Shown here one piece after another: positions 45,729-54,275 of a DNA stretch of 64,000 bases (position 1 is its first letter; every line of letters starts with the position of its first letter). The position numbers and the translations under genes were made by a program. The DNA comes from Symmachiella macrocystis. Its GTDB lineage: Bacteria > Planctomycetota > Planctomycetia > Planctomycetales > Planctomycetaceae. The notes under the pieces are model-generated. The model had not been told where the DNA came from. It made no database searches and saw only the letters and a program-made list of their open reading frames with translations. Location: the NCBI RefSeq assembly GCF_007860075.1, contig NZ_SJPP01000002.1:124001-188000 (forward strand). Reading direction: 5' to 3'.

Positions 45729-47459
45729 ATGGCCACCGATACAAAAGCAGACAAGCCGCTGAAGCCCAGCAAGATTGAAGTACTCAAAGAAGCCAGTCAA
45801 CAACTGCGCGGTACCATTGCCGAGGAATTGGCCGCCGATGAGGATCACTTCTCCGGCGACTCGCTGCAGCTTCTGAAGTTCCATGGTTCGTACCAACAAG
45901 ACAATCGAGACGAACGCGGGCAAAAAAACGAAGACGGTTCGCGCAAGGGCAAATCGTACAGCTGCATGGTCCGCACGCGAATTCCCGGCGGAAAGGTCAC
46001 TTCGGTCCAATTCCTCGCCGAATTGGATCTCTGTGAAAAATACGGCAACGGCACGGTGCGAGTGACGACGCGGCAAGGGTTTCAACTGCACGGCGTGGTG
46101 AAGGACAACATCAAAGAGACGATCCGCGCCATCAACGACTCTCAACTGACGACATTCTGCGCCTGTGGCGATGTGGAACGCAACGTGATGTGCTGCCCGG
46201 CGCCGTTCAAAAACAGCCCGGTACACGATCAAATGCAGGCGCTCTGCGATGCCATCGCCGAACACCTCAAACCAAAAACAACCAGCTATTACGAAATTTG
46301 GCTGACCGACGAGGACGGTGAAAAGACCAACGCGACCGCCCAATTTCAACCGGTTGAGGAACCGATTTACGGCAAAACGTATCTACCTCGCAAATTCAAA
46401 ACTTGCGTTACCTTGCCGGAAGATAATTGTGTCGACATTCACTCCAACGATCTTGGTTTCTTGGCAGTGGTCGAAGGTGATGAAATCGTGGGATACAACG
46501 TTCTAGTCGGGGGTGGCATGGGTGCGACTCCTTCGGCCAAGAAAACATTCCCCTATCTCTCCAAACCGATGGCGTTTGTCACGCCCGAACAGGCCGTCGA
46601 CGTAGCTGAAGCCGTTGTGAAAGTACAACGCGACTTTGGAAACCGCTCCGACCGCAAAATCGCCCGGCTCAAATACCTGATCGCCGACTGGGGTGTGGAG
46701 AAGTTCAAAACCAAAGTCGAAGAATATTACGGCCAAGCTCTGCCTGATCCGCGCCCCGTTGTGGTCACCGATGTCGACGACCATCTCGGTTGGCACGAAC
46801 AAGGGGACGGCAAATGGTTCGTCGGAATCAACGTCCCCAGCGGACGTATTCAAGACTCGGAAGAAGCGCGGTACAAAACCGGCTTGCGCACGATTCTGGA
46901 AAAATACGGGATGGAAACGCGGCTGACGGCATTGCAAAGTGTTCTCCTTTGCGACATCGAACCCAAGGATCGCGACGACATCACAGCCCTTCTGGTTGCT
47001 CACGGTATAACCGCCGCAGAGGAGATGACGCCGTTCCGTCGGCTCGCAATCGCTTGTCCCGCCTGGCCGACCTGCGGATTGGCGATTACCGAATCCGAAC
47101 GCGCCTTGCCCAGCCTGATCGAGGAATTTGAAGCGGAGCTGGCACGACAGGATCTGACGGACGAGCGGATTTCGCTGCACATGACTGGCTGCCCCAACGG
47201 CTGTGCTCGCCCCTACACGCCCGATATCGGGCTTGTTGGCAAAGCGGCGGGCGAGAAGTATACGCTGTACCTCGGAGGCAATGCCGAAGGCACCCGGTTG
47301 GCATTTATCTACGAAGATATGGTGCCCTCGACGGAAATCGTGCCCAAACTCTCGCCGCTGTTCGCCTTGTTCAAAGAACAACGCAATGCGGGGGAATCGT
47401 TTGGTGATTTTTGCGATCGTCTGGGACAAGAAAAATTGGCGGCGGTTGCAGCGACTTAA
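45729..47459 (+). CDS. cysI: Assimilatory sulfite reductase hemoprotein subunit
   Basis: 576 residues. It reduces sulfite to sulfide with six electrons on a siroheme coupled to a 4Fe-4S cluster. Two ferrite-like repeats are visible, and the cluster ligands sit in ACPAWPTCGLA (Cx5C) and TGCPNGCARPY (Cx3C). The N-terminal LKFHGSYQQDNRDERG and VRVTTRQGFQLHG match CysI rather than nitrite reductases, and the length equals E. coli CysI (570). No CysJ flavoprotein or other sulfur gene is adjacent, so electrons may come from ferredoxin or a distant CysJ. Its 5' region (45430-45728) holds no other gene. Confidence 0.93.
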   Translation: MATDTKADKPLKPSKIEVLKEASQQLRGTIAEELAADEDHFSGDSLQLLKFHGSYQQDNRDERGQKNEDGSRKGKSYSCMVRTRIPGGKVTSVQFLAELDLCEKYGNGTVRVTTRQGFQLHGVVKDNIKETIRAINDSQLTTFCACGDVERNVMCCPAPFKNSPVHDQMQALCDAIAEHLKPKTTSYYEIWLTDEDGEKTNATAQFQPVEEPIYGKTYLPRKFKTCVTLPEDNCVDIHSNDLGFLAVVEGDEIVGYNVLVGGGMGATPSAKKTFPYLSKPMAFVTPEQAVDVAEAVVKVQRDFGNRSDRKIARLKYLIADWGVEKFKTKVEEYYGQALPDPRPVVVTDVDDHLGWHEQGDGKWFVGINVPSGRIQDSEEARYKTGLRTILEKYGMETRLTALQSVLLCDIEPKDRDDITALLVAHGITAAEEMTPFRRLAIACPAWPTCGLAITESERALPSLIEEFEAELARQDLTDERISLHMTGCPNGCARPYTPDIGLVGKAAGEKYTLYLGGNAEGTRLAFIYEDMVPSTEIVPKLSPLFALFKEQRNAGESFGDFCDRLGQEKLAAVAAT

Positions 47460-47590
47460 ACCTCGCGGGCCGAATGACAATTTTTTTGTTTTTTCGATCA
47501 AGAACGCCTAGGATCTAACGAATAGCCAGAAACGATTCTCAATTGAGTTTGATGGATTTCACTACTATTCGTTAGAGCGGGAGAACGACG

Positions 47591-48190
47591 ATGTTGGATC
47601 AGTTCCTCAAGCTGAATGAACCCCAACTCGCGTTTTTGGCCGGCACATTGGGCATGATCCTGGCCTCCGTCAGCTTGATCGCTTGCGCGGTGGCCATTCA
47701 ATATCGCAAATATCGCACGCGTGAATTAGAGCTGGCTTTTAAAGACGATCTGCTCAACCGAGGTCTCTCGGCCGCGGATATCGACCTACTTTGGTCGGGC
47801 CAGCACCGGGGTTACGTCACAAAATGCCTCCAGTTTCTACACCATTGCTGGCAATACACCGTAGAATGCGTTCGCGGTTTGGCGACGGCGCTCCGCCAAA
47901 ACATCGCAGCCATGGTGCGCATGGTTGACGATTACCGAACCGGTCGCAGGGAGCGGGCACTGGCCTTTCAGCGTGAGATGCTCGATCGGGGCCTGTCGGT
48001 CGATGAGATTTGTGCACTGGGTGCAGCCCGCCGTCCGTGGCTGGTCAACTGGATTTCCGATTGTTGTCTTTGGTTGGCCACCACCACGGTCGAAGCCTGC
48101 CGCTGGATCGCGCATCAGGTGGCCACATTGGCCCAGAAACTGCTCGCGTCGGGCAACAGCAGCTTGAATCGGTATTGGCACCAACGGTAA
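47591..48190 (+). CDS. Membrane-anchored protein with a duplicated helical motif
   Basis: 199 residues from ATG 47591 with GGGAGAA upstream. One N-terminal membrane helix (about 11-35: AFLAGTLGMILASVSLIACA). Then a motif occurs twice: ELELAFKDDLLNRGLSAADI (about 45-64) and ERALAFQREMLDRGLSVDEI (about 122-141), each with LAF then RGLS then a helix end. Short motifs of this kind occur in bacterial membrane proteins of unknown role. A second, weaker hydrophobic stretch lies near the C-terminus. Function is unknown. It stands alone between cysI and a glycosyltransferase gene. Confidence 0.75.
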   Translation: MLDQFLKLNEPQLAFLAGTLGMILASVSLIACAVAIQYRKYRTRELELAFKDDLLNRGLSAADIDLLWSGQHRGYVTKCLQFLHHCWQYTVECVRGLATALRQNIAAMVRMVDDYRTGRRERALAFQREMLDRGLSVDEICALGAARRPWLVNWISDCCLWLATTTVEACRWIAHQVATLAQKLLASGNSSLNRYWHQR

Positions 48191-48436
48191 AACCCCCGCC
48201 CCCGCGGCACCGCAATCACACCACGACGGGAAAACCGAGGTTTTTCCTCGCGTTCTTCTATACGCCATTTCCTAAATGGGGTTTTGTGCGTTTCCCGCAG
48301 TGTGCTATATAGTCTCCCTGCCTCCAATGCCTACATCGCGGCGTTTTCGATGGAGATTTTTGTTGGAGATATCGGCTCTAGCCCCTATACCGACAGCGGC
48401 AACTATTGCGAATCATCGAATTGACGGATCTAGGCA

Positions 48437-49258
48437 ATGAACGAATCGAGCGAGACCCCTTATTCTCAACCTTGGTACGATACGCTCCTCAACCAATTTG
48501 GCGAGGGCGTTTGCCGACAGTTGGGAGTCTATGCGATTCCCGAAGACTTTCTGCTCTCGGTTGTGATTCCGATCTACAACGAGCGGAATACTCTGATGAC
48601 CCTCGTGGATTGCGTCCGCGCGGTTCCGATTCGCAAAGAATTGATTCTAGTCGATGACGGCAGCACCGATGGCACGATCGAACTGCTCAAGTCCTTGGAA
48701 TCACAAGCCAGCGACGACGATTCCAATCGATTGCAGATCAAATACCACGAAGTGAATCGCGGCAAGGGAGCGGCGCTGCGAACGGGGTTTGAGTCGGCGA
48801 CCGGCAACGTCATCGTCGTTCAAGACGCAGACCTGGAATACGACCCTTCAGAGTTTCCCCGCTTGCTGCAACCAATCCTAACCGGCAAAGCCGACGTGGT
48901 CTATGGCTCACGATTTTTGGGCGACTACGCGCACCGGGTGCTATATTATTGGCACTACATGGGCAACCAAGTGCTGACCACCTTGTCGAACTGTTTCACA
49001 AACTTGAACCTCACCGACATGGAAACCTGCTACAAGCTTTTTCGCCGGGAAGTGCTGCAGGACATCTTGCCCACGTTAAAACAGGATCGCTTCGGATTCG
49101 AACCGGAGATTACCGCTAAAATCGCGAGGCGCGATTTGAGAATCTATGAGCTCTCCATCAGCTACAATGGTCGCCCCTACGCCGAAGGCAAAAAGATCGG
49201 CTGGCGCGACGGCGTTAAGGCGCTGTGGTGCATCGTCCGCTACGCCTGGAAAGACTAA
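48437..49258 (+). CDS. Family 2 glycosyltransferase
   Basis: 273 residues, soluble. GT2 enzymes transfer a sugar from a nucleotide or polyprenyl donor. The GT-A fold is shown by [26 protein letters not shown] (nucleotide Asp), [23 protein letters not shown] with the metal-binding DxD, and YGSRFLGDY; the final segment [17 protein letters not shown] matches DPM1-like and GtrB-like polyprenyl-phosphate glycosyltransferases, without their C-terminal membrane helices. The acceptor is probably dolichol- or undecaprenyl-phosphate (inference). It starts 246 bases after the previous gene. Confidence 0.92.
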   Translation: MNESSETPYSQPWYDTLLNQFGEGVCRQLGVYAIPEDFLLSVVIPIYNERNTLMTLVDCVRAVPIRKELILVDDGSTDGTIELLKSLESQASDDDSNRLQIKYHEVNRGKGAALRTGFESATGNVIVVQDADLEYDPSEFPRLLQPILTGKADVVYGSRFLGDYAHRVLYYWHYMGNQVLTTLSNCFTNLNLTDMETCYKLFRREVLQDILPTLKQDRFGFEPEITAKIARRDLRIYELSISYNGRPYAEGKKIGWRDGVKALWCIVRYAWKD

Positions 49259-49396
49259 AGGCACTCCCACCACGGATGACCTGTCGCACAAACGCACATG
49301 TGCGGGCATTCATGGGGGCCGCCGTTTGACCTGCGTCTCCACAGCTACAGATGCGCTGCTGATGTTCCGCATCGATGATGTGGAAGTTGCCGCATG

Positions 49397-50056
49397 CTAT
49401 TTCACATCGCGTATCACATGGCCGAAGTCACGTGTTTGTGAAATGACGTTCCCCGCATTGACGGCGATGCTCGGAACGATCGGACAACCGGCTTTCCGCA
49501 GGCCCCGCGCCGTCCAGACATTGCATGTTTTAGGAAAATAATACGAACCGTTCGCCCTGTAGAATTGGCTATTTCCGTAAATCCCACGTCCTAACGATTC
49601 GGCTTGCCCCCAATCATCTCGGGCGTGCGCGTCGGAAATGTGTTGGCAGAGTTCATCAAACCCAGCTTCAGTTAATTCCACCTGGATGATCGAGCTCGTG
49701 GGAAAGAATTCCTCTAACGGCTGATCGAATCCGACAACATGCATCACGCTCGGCGTCGGTAGTAACGCCGCTTTTAAGCAGAGCGGAGCGGTGATTTTCT
49801 CTGCCCGATAGAAACCTTCGTCTCCCCAACCGATTTCAAGATATCGCGCATTGGGAAAGTCGGCAATTTCGGGCCAGAGGTCCGCAGGAATATCATCCCG
49901 CAACACGACCAGTCCGGTATGCCAACCGTGACTCACCACATAAACAGTGCGTGATGGTGATTGCCCACGAACCGGAAATAATTCTTGAATTGGGGTCGCA
50001 CACCCCCCGCAGATAAAAAGCAAGCAAACCACATAGCCGAACAAAGAGAAACGCAT
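49397..50056 (-). CDS. DUF2459 (TIGR02117) lipoprotein
   Basis: 219 residues from ATG 50056 (GGAA upstream); the frame is open to 50191 but the lipoprotein signal starts here. Signal MRFSLFGYVVCLLFICGGC with a lipobox Cys at position 19 predicts a lipid anchor. The body shows the family signatures VYVVSHGWHTGLVV, EIGWGDEGFYRA and, near the end, KTCNVWTARGLRKAGCPI, which has a Cys plausible as a thiol nucleophile as in NlpC/P60-like folds. Function is unknown. It is divergent from ftsH. Confidence 0.83.
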   Translation of the reverse strand: MRFSLFGYVVCLLFICGGCATPIQELFPVRGQSPSRTVYVVSHGWHTGLVVLRDDIPADLWPEIADFPNARYLEIGWGDEGFYRAEKITAPLCLKAALLPTPSVMHVVGFDQPLEEFFPTSSIIQVELTEAGFDELCQHISDAHARDDWGQAESLGRGIYGNSQFYRANGSYYFPKTCNVWTARGLRKAGCPIVPSIAVNAGNVISQTRDFGHVIRDVK

Positions 50057-50390
50057 CTTACGATTCCATTTCAAAAAACCTAGCCAGTCTTCCCCCTGTT
50101 CACGGACGCAATCTATACCCCACCTCATGTTTTTGAAAACGGCGCTTACCTGGATTGGCACTACAATTGTGGTGGTTTTCATAAAAAACACCGTGTGACT
50201 TTTGAGGACCGGCGAAAAACGCCGATCAGGGAGCGACGGTCATTGCGGCTGTTTACTATCCTAATATTCACGAGTGTCCGATGGTGCCCTAAATTGCCAG
50301 TTCGCGTCTCGTTTAGTACCCTGCACACTGTATGAGCCGGTAACGGCACTCCAATTTGATAGTTTGCACACAAAAGGCAGGGAGCCTCGA
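50057..50390. other. Divergent intergenic region (DUF2459 lipoprotein / ftsH)
   Basis: 334 bases. No ORF with a ribosome site and no clear promoter pair. The open frame of ftsH continues into it up to 50274, but the ribosome site AGGGAG lies at about 50379. Confidence 0.45.
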
Positions 50391-52394
50391 TTGAATACCC
50401 CCACGGACTCGCCCCCACCACACAACCCAAATTCCGGTCCCCCGCAACCGTCGACCGGTCCCTCCAGCGCCAAACGGCCGATCCGTCCCGCTCCGATTTC
50501 GCGGGGAATGTTGATGTTCATCCTCATCAGTGTGGTGTTGCTCCTCTTTTGGCTGCAATATCGTGAGGAATCACTGGCGAATGTGCGGTATGACTTTTTC
50601 CGCGAACAGCTCGCCGCCGACAATATCGAATCGGTGCTGATTGAAGAGGAGACCATTTACGGCACTTGGAAAAAACCTCCCGAGCGTCAACTGGAAGACA
50701 GTGCGACGACTCCTCCGCCCAAAGCCGATGCGGACGGAGAGAAATCCAAGCCAGCGTTGTTCCCGAAGAAATTCAACGTCATTCGCCCACCGGCTGAGGA
50801 TAAGGATTTACTCGCCGACCTGGATGCAAAAAAGGTAGAAGTCACCGGCGCCAAAACACCGTGGGGCTCACAGTTTCTGTTGATGGTCCTGTTTCCCATT
50901 CTGTTGATGTTGGGAGTTTTGTGGTACATCATGCGCCGCACCTCTGACCCGATGGGGCAGGGCGGGATGCTGGGTGGGTTTATTAAAAGCCCCGCCAAAC
51001 GCTTCATGCCGGCGGAGCAACAAACCACGTTCGACGATGTGGCCGCGATGGAAAATGCCAAATCCGAGTTGCAGGAAGTGGTCGAGTATTTGAAAAACCC
51101 CACCAAGTTTCAAAAACTTGGTGCAGAAATCCCCAAGGGAATTTTGCTAATGGGAGCACCGGGAACCGGCAAAACCTTGCTGGCCCGCGCCACCGCTGGT
51201 GAAGCCGGGGTCCCGTTTTTCTCGATCAACGGTTCGGAATTCATCCAAATGTTTGTCGGCGTGGGGGCCAGCCGCGTCCGCGATATGTTTCGTACCGCCA
51301 AGGAAAGTGCGCCCTGTTTAATCTTCATTGATGAAATTGACGCAGTGGGCCGCGCGCGGGGAACCGGCGTTGGTGGTGGACATGACGAACGGGAGCAGAC
51401 GCTCAATCAAATCTTGGGTGAGATGGACGGATTCACACCGAGCGAAGCGGTGATTGTCTTAGCCGCCACCAACCGCCCCGATGTGCTGGATCCCGCGTTG
51501 TTGCGTCCGGGACGTTTCGACCGGCACATCACAATCGACCGTCCCAGCAAAGCAGGCCGGTTAGGCGTACTCAAGGTGCATACCCGCAAAGTCCCCATGG
51601 CGGACAACATCGATTTGGATTCGATCGCCGGGGGGACGATTGGGTTTTCCGGAGCGGACCTGAAGAACCTCGTCAACGAAGCTGCCCTGCACGCCACGCG
51701 CGAAGGCCAAGACCGTGTTGAAAACGAGGACTTTGAATATGCCCACGACAAAGTCCTGCTCGGCCCGCGCCGTGAAGAAGTTTTTAACGAGCATGAACGG
51801 GAAATGACCGCGTACCACGAAGCAGGTCACGCGCTGCTGGCTTGGTTGCTCCCCGACGTCGATGAGTTGCACAAAGTCACCATCATCCCCCGCGGACGTT
51901 CGTTGGGAGTCACCCAATTGGTTCCCGATGAAGAACGCTACAATGTCGGTGAGAAACGGCTGCATGCACAACTGGCGTTTATGTTGGGCGGCCGTGCTGC
52001 GGAGAAACTGGTGTTCGACGAATTCAGTGCCGGCGCTGAGGACGATCTCAAAAAAGCGACCGATTTGGCGCGGCGGATGGTCGGCTATTGGGGCATGAGC
52101 GAAGCGATCGGTCCCATTTCGCTCAGGCACGCGGAGCATCAACCCTTTTTGGGTAAGGAGATCGCTGAGCACCAACGAGAATACAGCGACGAGACCGCTC
52201 GCATTCTCGACCAGGAAGTACAAAAAATCCTGTTTGGTGCTGCCGAACGCGCAACGCAAATGCTCACCGAAAATCGTGAAGATCTAGATAAACTGTCGCA
52301 AGGTCTCTTGGAGAAAGAGGCACTCGCTGCTGACGACATCAGTGAGATCATCGGTGCGGCTGTCTCCCGCACCCGGGGGGGATCGGAGAAATAG
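50391..52394 (+). CDS. ftsH: ATP-dependent zinc metalloprotease FtsH
   Basis: 667 residues from a TTG at 50391 with AGGGAG eight bases upstream; the frame is open to 50274. FtsH is a membrane-bound AAA+ protease that unfolds and degrades membrane and regulatory proteins. The N-terminus is a Pro/Ser-rich stretch, then a first membrane helix ([16 protein letters not shown]), a periplasmic part that is longer than in E. coli, and a second helix ([20 protein letters not shown]). AAA domain: Walker A GAPGTGKT (255-262), Walker [10 protein letters not shown], second region of homology [18 protein letters not shown]. Protease: HEAGH (476-480) binds zinc, with the downstream SAGAEDDL supplying Asp. 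It is a standalone gene here. Confidence 0.96.
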   Translation: MNTPTDSPPPHNPNSGPPQPSTGPSSAKRPIRPAPISRGMLMFILISVVLLLFWLQYREESLANVRYDFFREQLAADNIESVLIEEETIYGTWKKPPERQLEDSATTPPPKADADGEKSKPALFPKKFNVIRPPAEDKDLLADLDAKKVEVTGAKTPWGSQFLLMVLFPILLMLGVLWYIMRRTSDPMGQGGMLGGFIKSPAKRFMPAEQQTTFDDVAAMENAKSELQEVVEYLKNPTKFQKLGAEIPKGILLMGAPGTGKTLLARATAGEAGVPFFSINGSEFIQMFVGVGASRVRDMFRTAKESAPCLIFIDEIDAVGRARGTGVGGGHDEREQTLNQILGEMDGFTPSEAVIVLAATNRPDVLDPALLRPGRFDRHITIDRPSKAGRLGVLKVHTRKVPMADNIDLDSIAGGTIGFSGADLKNLVNEAALHATREGQDRVENEDFEYAHDKVLLGPRREEVFNEHEREMTAYHEAGHALLAWLLPDVDELHKVTIIPRGRSLGVTQLVPDEERYNVGEKRLHAQLAFMLGGRAAEKLVFDEFSAGAEDDLKKATDLARRMVGYWGMSEAIGPISLRHAEHQPFLGKEIAEHQREYSDETARILDQEVQKILFGAAERATQMLTENREDLDKLSQGLLEKEALAADDISEIIGAAVSRTRGGSEK

Positions 52395-52439
52395 TACGAT
52401 CCCGCCGAATCGTTGCGGTTCTTAACGTGGGGAATCTCG

Positions 52440-52901
52440 TCAGTCCCATTTTCGGATGCAGATGAGCCCCAATACAAAACCGCTAAAACTAGCGGCCGTG
52501 ATCATTCTGTCTCGCGTCCAATCGTAATTCGACGAGGGAATCCCGTGCTCTTCCAAAACTTGATCGAGCGCGGGTTGCGGGGGATGGGACTTTTTCCATC
52601 GGGCTTCGCGCACACTCCCGATCCCATACCCTAGCAAGCAGGCAACGATCATGAGGATCACGCCCAGCTTGGATCGCAACCAGAGACAGATACCAGCTTG
52701 GGACACGAAGTAAAAGACGGCAAATGGGATCCCAAACACTGGGACCAAACTGGGAAACATCGGCCCGCCGTCATACTTGCCCATCGTCATGAAAAAGACG
52801 AGAAATGTGGAAAGCGCTACGAATCCCCAGCCGACGATCGATGCGAGTTGTTCTTTTTGCATTCGCTTGCCCATAGAGATTGGTGGAACACTGTTGTTCA
52901 C
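52440..52901 (-). CDS. Small membrane protein of unknown function
   Basis: 153 residues from a GTG at 52901 with GGTGA upstream (ATG 52862 is a weaker option). Four hydrophobic helices: about 22-40 (IVGWGFVALSTFLVFFMTMG), 50-72 (LVPVFGIPFAVFYFVSQAG), 78-94 (LGVILMIVACLLGYGIG) and 133-148 (AASFSGFVLGLICI). Between the last two lies a charged loop rich in Lys and Pro. I recognise no family. It lies 45 bases from the 3' end of ftsH on the opposite strand. Confidence 0.65.
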   Translation of the reverse strand: MNNSVPPISMGKRMQKEQLASIVGWGFVALSTFLVFFMTMGKYDGGPMFPSLVPVFGIPFAVFYFVSQAGICLWLRSKLGVILMIVACLLGYGIGSVREARWKKSHPPQPALDQVLEEHGIPSSNYDWTRDRMITAASFSGFVLGLICIRKWD

Positions 52902-53065
52902 GTTTCACCAATATATTCGAAGGATCACCCTCAGGGAATTCGAGAATCGAATTTTCAGTGTCGGCAGACCCGCGAAACAAAAAGCCGGTATTCCCCGACG
53001 AATCTTTGCGATTCGACGGGGAACCACCGGCTGAGGTCAATCAACTCGTTGCCAATAGACCGCAC

Positions 53066-53809
53066 TTACAGATTCCTAGCCCGCCGCTTTCTGTATCCAG
53101 CGACAGCCAATCCAACCACGCCAATTGAGGCAAGGAAGAACGATGAGGGTTCAGGAACTGCTGAAGGTCCTGTGATCTCAAAGGACGTTAATTCCCCGCT
53201 GACCACGAACGTCTCTGCCTCGAAGGCCCCAAAAAACAGAATGAACTCGTTGCTGTCGAAATCATTAAGGTCGATCGAAGTTGGTAGATTCAGGGCATTA
53301 TTGAAAACCGTACCCGTGGAATCATCCAGCCGAATGCTGGCAAATAGCAACGGTATTCCATTCACAGCGGCCCCGGTCAAACCGTTGGGGACACTCGACA
53401 CCACACCATATCGATCATTGCCAGCAACATCATTGTCGACTTGGATTTCAGGAGCCCCGGTCGTGGTGGCCGTGTAGGTTCCGGCTGAGTAGGAAGCATT
53501 GGTCAGCGCATCGAAGAATGCGGCATTTGACGTACTGCCCGCCCGAGCGGTTGTTGTGGACTCGAACGTATAGCTCCCGGTGACGGTTTGCCCCACTGCG
53601 AATTGCGGCATCAATTCCACCGGAACACTGGTTAAGGTCCCAGAATAATTGGCCGTCAACAATCCAGCGTTCACCGAGCCGACACAACAAACTCCAAACA
53701 GAGTTGCTGCCAAAACAGCTGCCAACGTTGCTCTTCCCACTCCTCGATAGTATGGGCTTCGTTTAAATGGGAGAATCCTCTCACCATCCCGGCAGTTGAA
53801 ACTCTTCAC
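53066..53809 (-). CDS. PEP-CTERM sorting-signal protein
   Basis: 247 residues with a GTG start at 53809 and AGGAGG upstream. An N-terminal membrane/signal segment (about 26-47: ATLAAVLAATLFGVCCVGSV) precedes a Thr/Ser-rich beta-domain (about 50-215). The C-terminus has the sorting signal: VPEPSSFFLASIGVVGLAVA then YRKRRARNL, that is PEP, a hydrophobic helix and a basic tail. PEP-CTERM proteins are processed by exosortase and are usually linked to exopolysaccharide. No exosortase is in the window. Confidence 0.88.
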   Translation of the reverse strand: MKSFNCRDGERILPFKRSPYYRGVGRATLAAVLAATLFGVCCVGSVNAGLLTANYSGTLTSVPVELMPQFAVGQTVTGSYTFESTTTARAGSTSNAAFFDALTNASYSAGTYTATTTGAPEIQVDNDVAGNDRYGVVSSVPNGLTGAAVNGIPLLFASIRLDDSTGTVFNNALNLPTSIDLNDFDSNEFILFFGAFEAETFVVSGELTSFEITGPSAVPEPSSFFLASIGVVGLAVAGYRKRRARNL

Positions 53810-54275
53810 ATTCGCACCTCCTTAGTTCAAGACAAGATAAACTAACAACACGATATTGGGACATCCTTGAATCTGGCCCGTAACATGCAGAGAGTAAATA
53901 CGTCTTTGTCGCGAGGTCGCGGCTTGATTTGGAAGTTCACGACTACTGGTTGTTGCCACTGCCAATCGTTAGTGCGAAGAATATTCGTGCTAAGACCTGA
54001 TCGTGGCGTTACGTTCGAGAACCAAGTCCAATCAGATACGGTGCAATACGCAAGGTGCGTTCAACTGCTAAGATGAACCTTCCTGGACAGCTACGCAATT
54101 GGTAATTTCCCCCAAAATGCCTCAAACAACCCGGTTGCACACATTCTGTTTCCAGGTAAACGTTGTCTGAATGAATTGCGACTGACAAGCCACGCCACTT
54201 GCATGCCATCGCCTAGGTTTGCAAGAATCGGTTTCCAAGCGAAATATTGAATTGCCCTGAAGAAAGCTCTCGATT
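53810..54275. other. Divergent intergenic region without a supported gene
   Basis: 466 bases between a minus-strand PEP-CTERM gene and a plus-strand CxxCH gene. Small open frames on both strands (for example 53867-54076) have no ribosome site. I see no clear promoter pair. Confidence 0.5.

Noticed and set aside
48227..48252. CGAGG-TTTTT-CCTCG hairpin after the 47591 gene as a terminator
   Set aside because: The stem is only 5 bp and the T run is in the loop, not after the stem.
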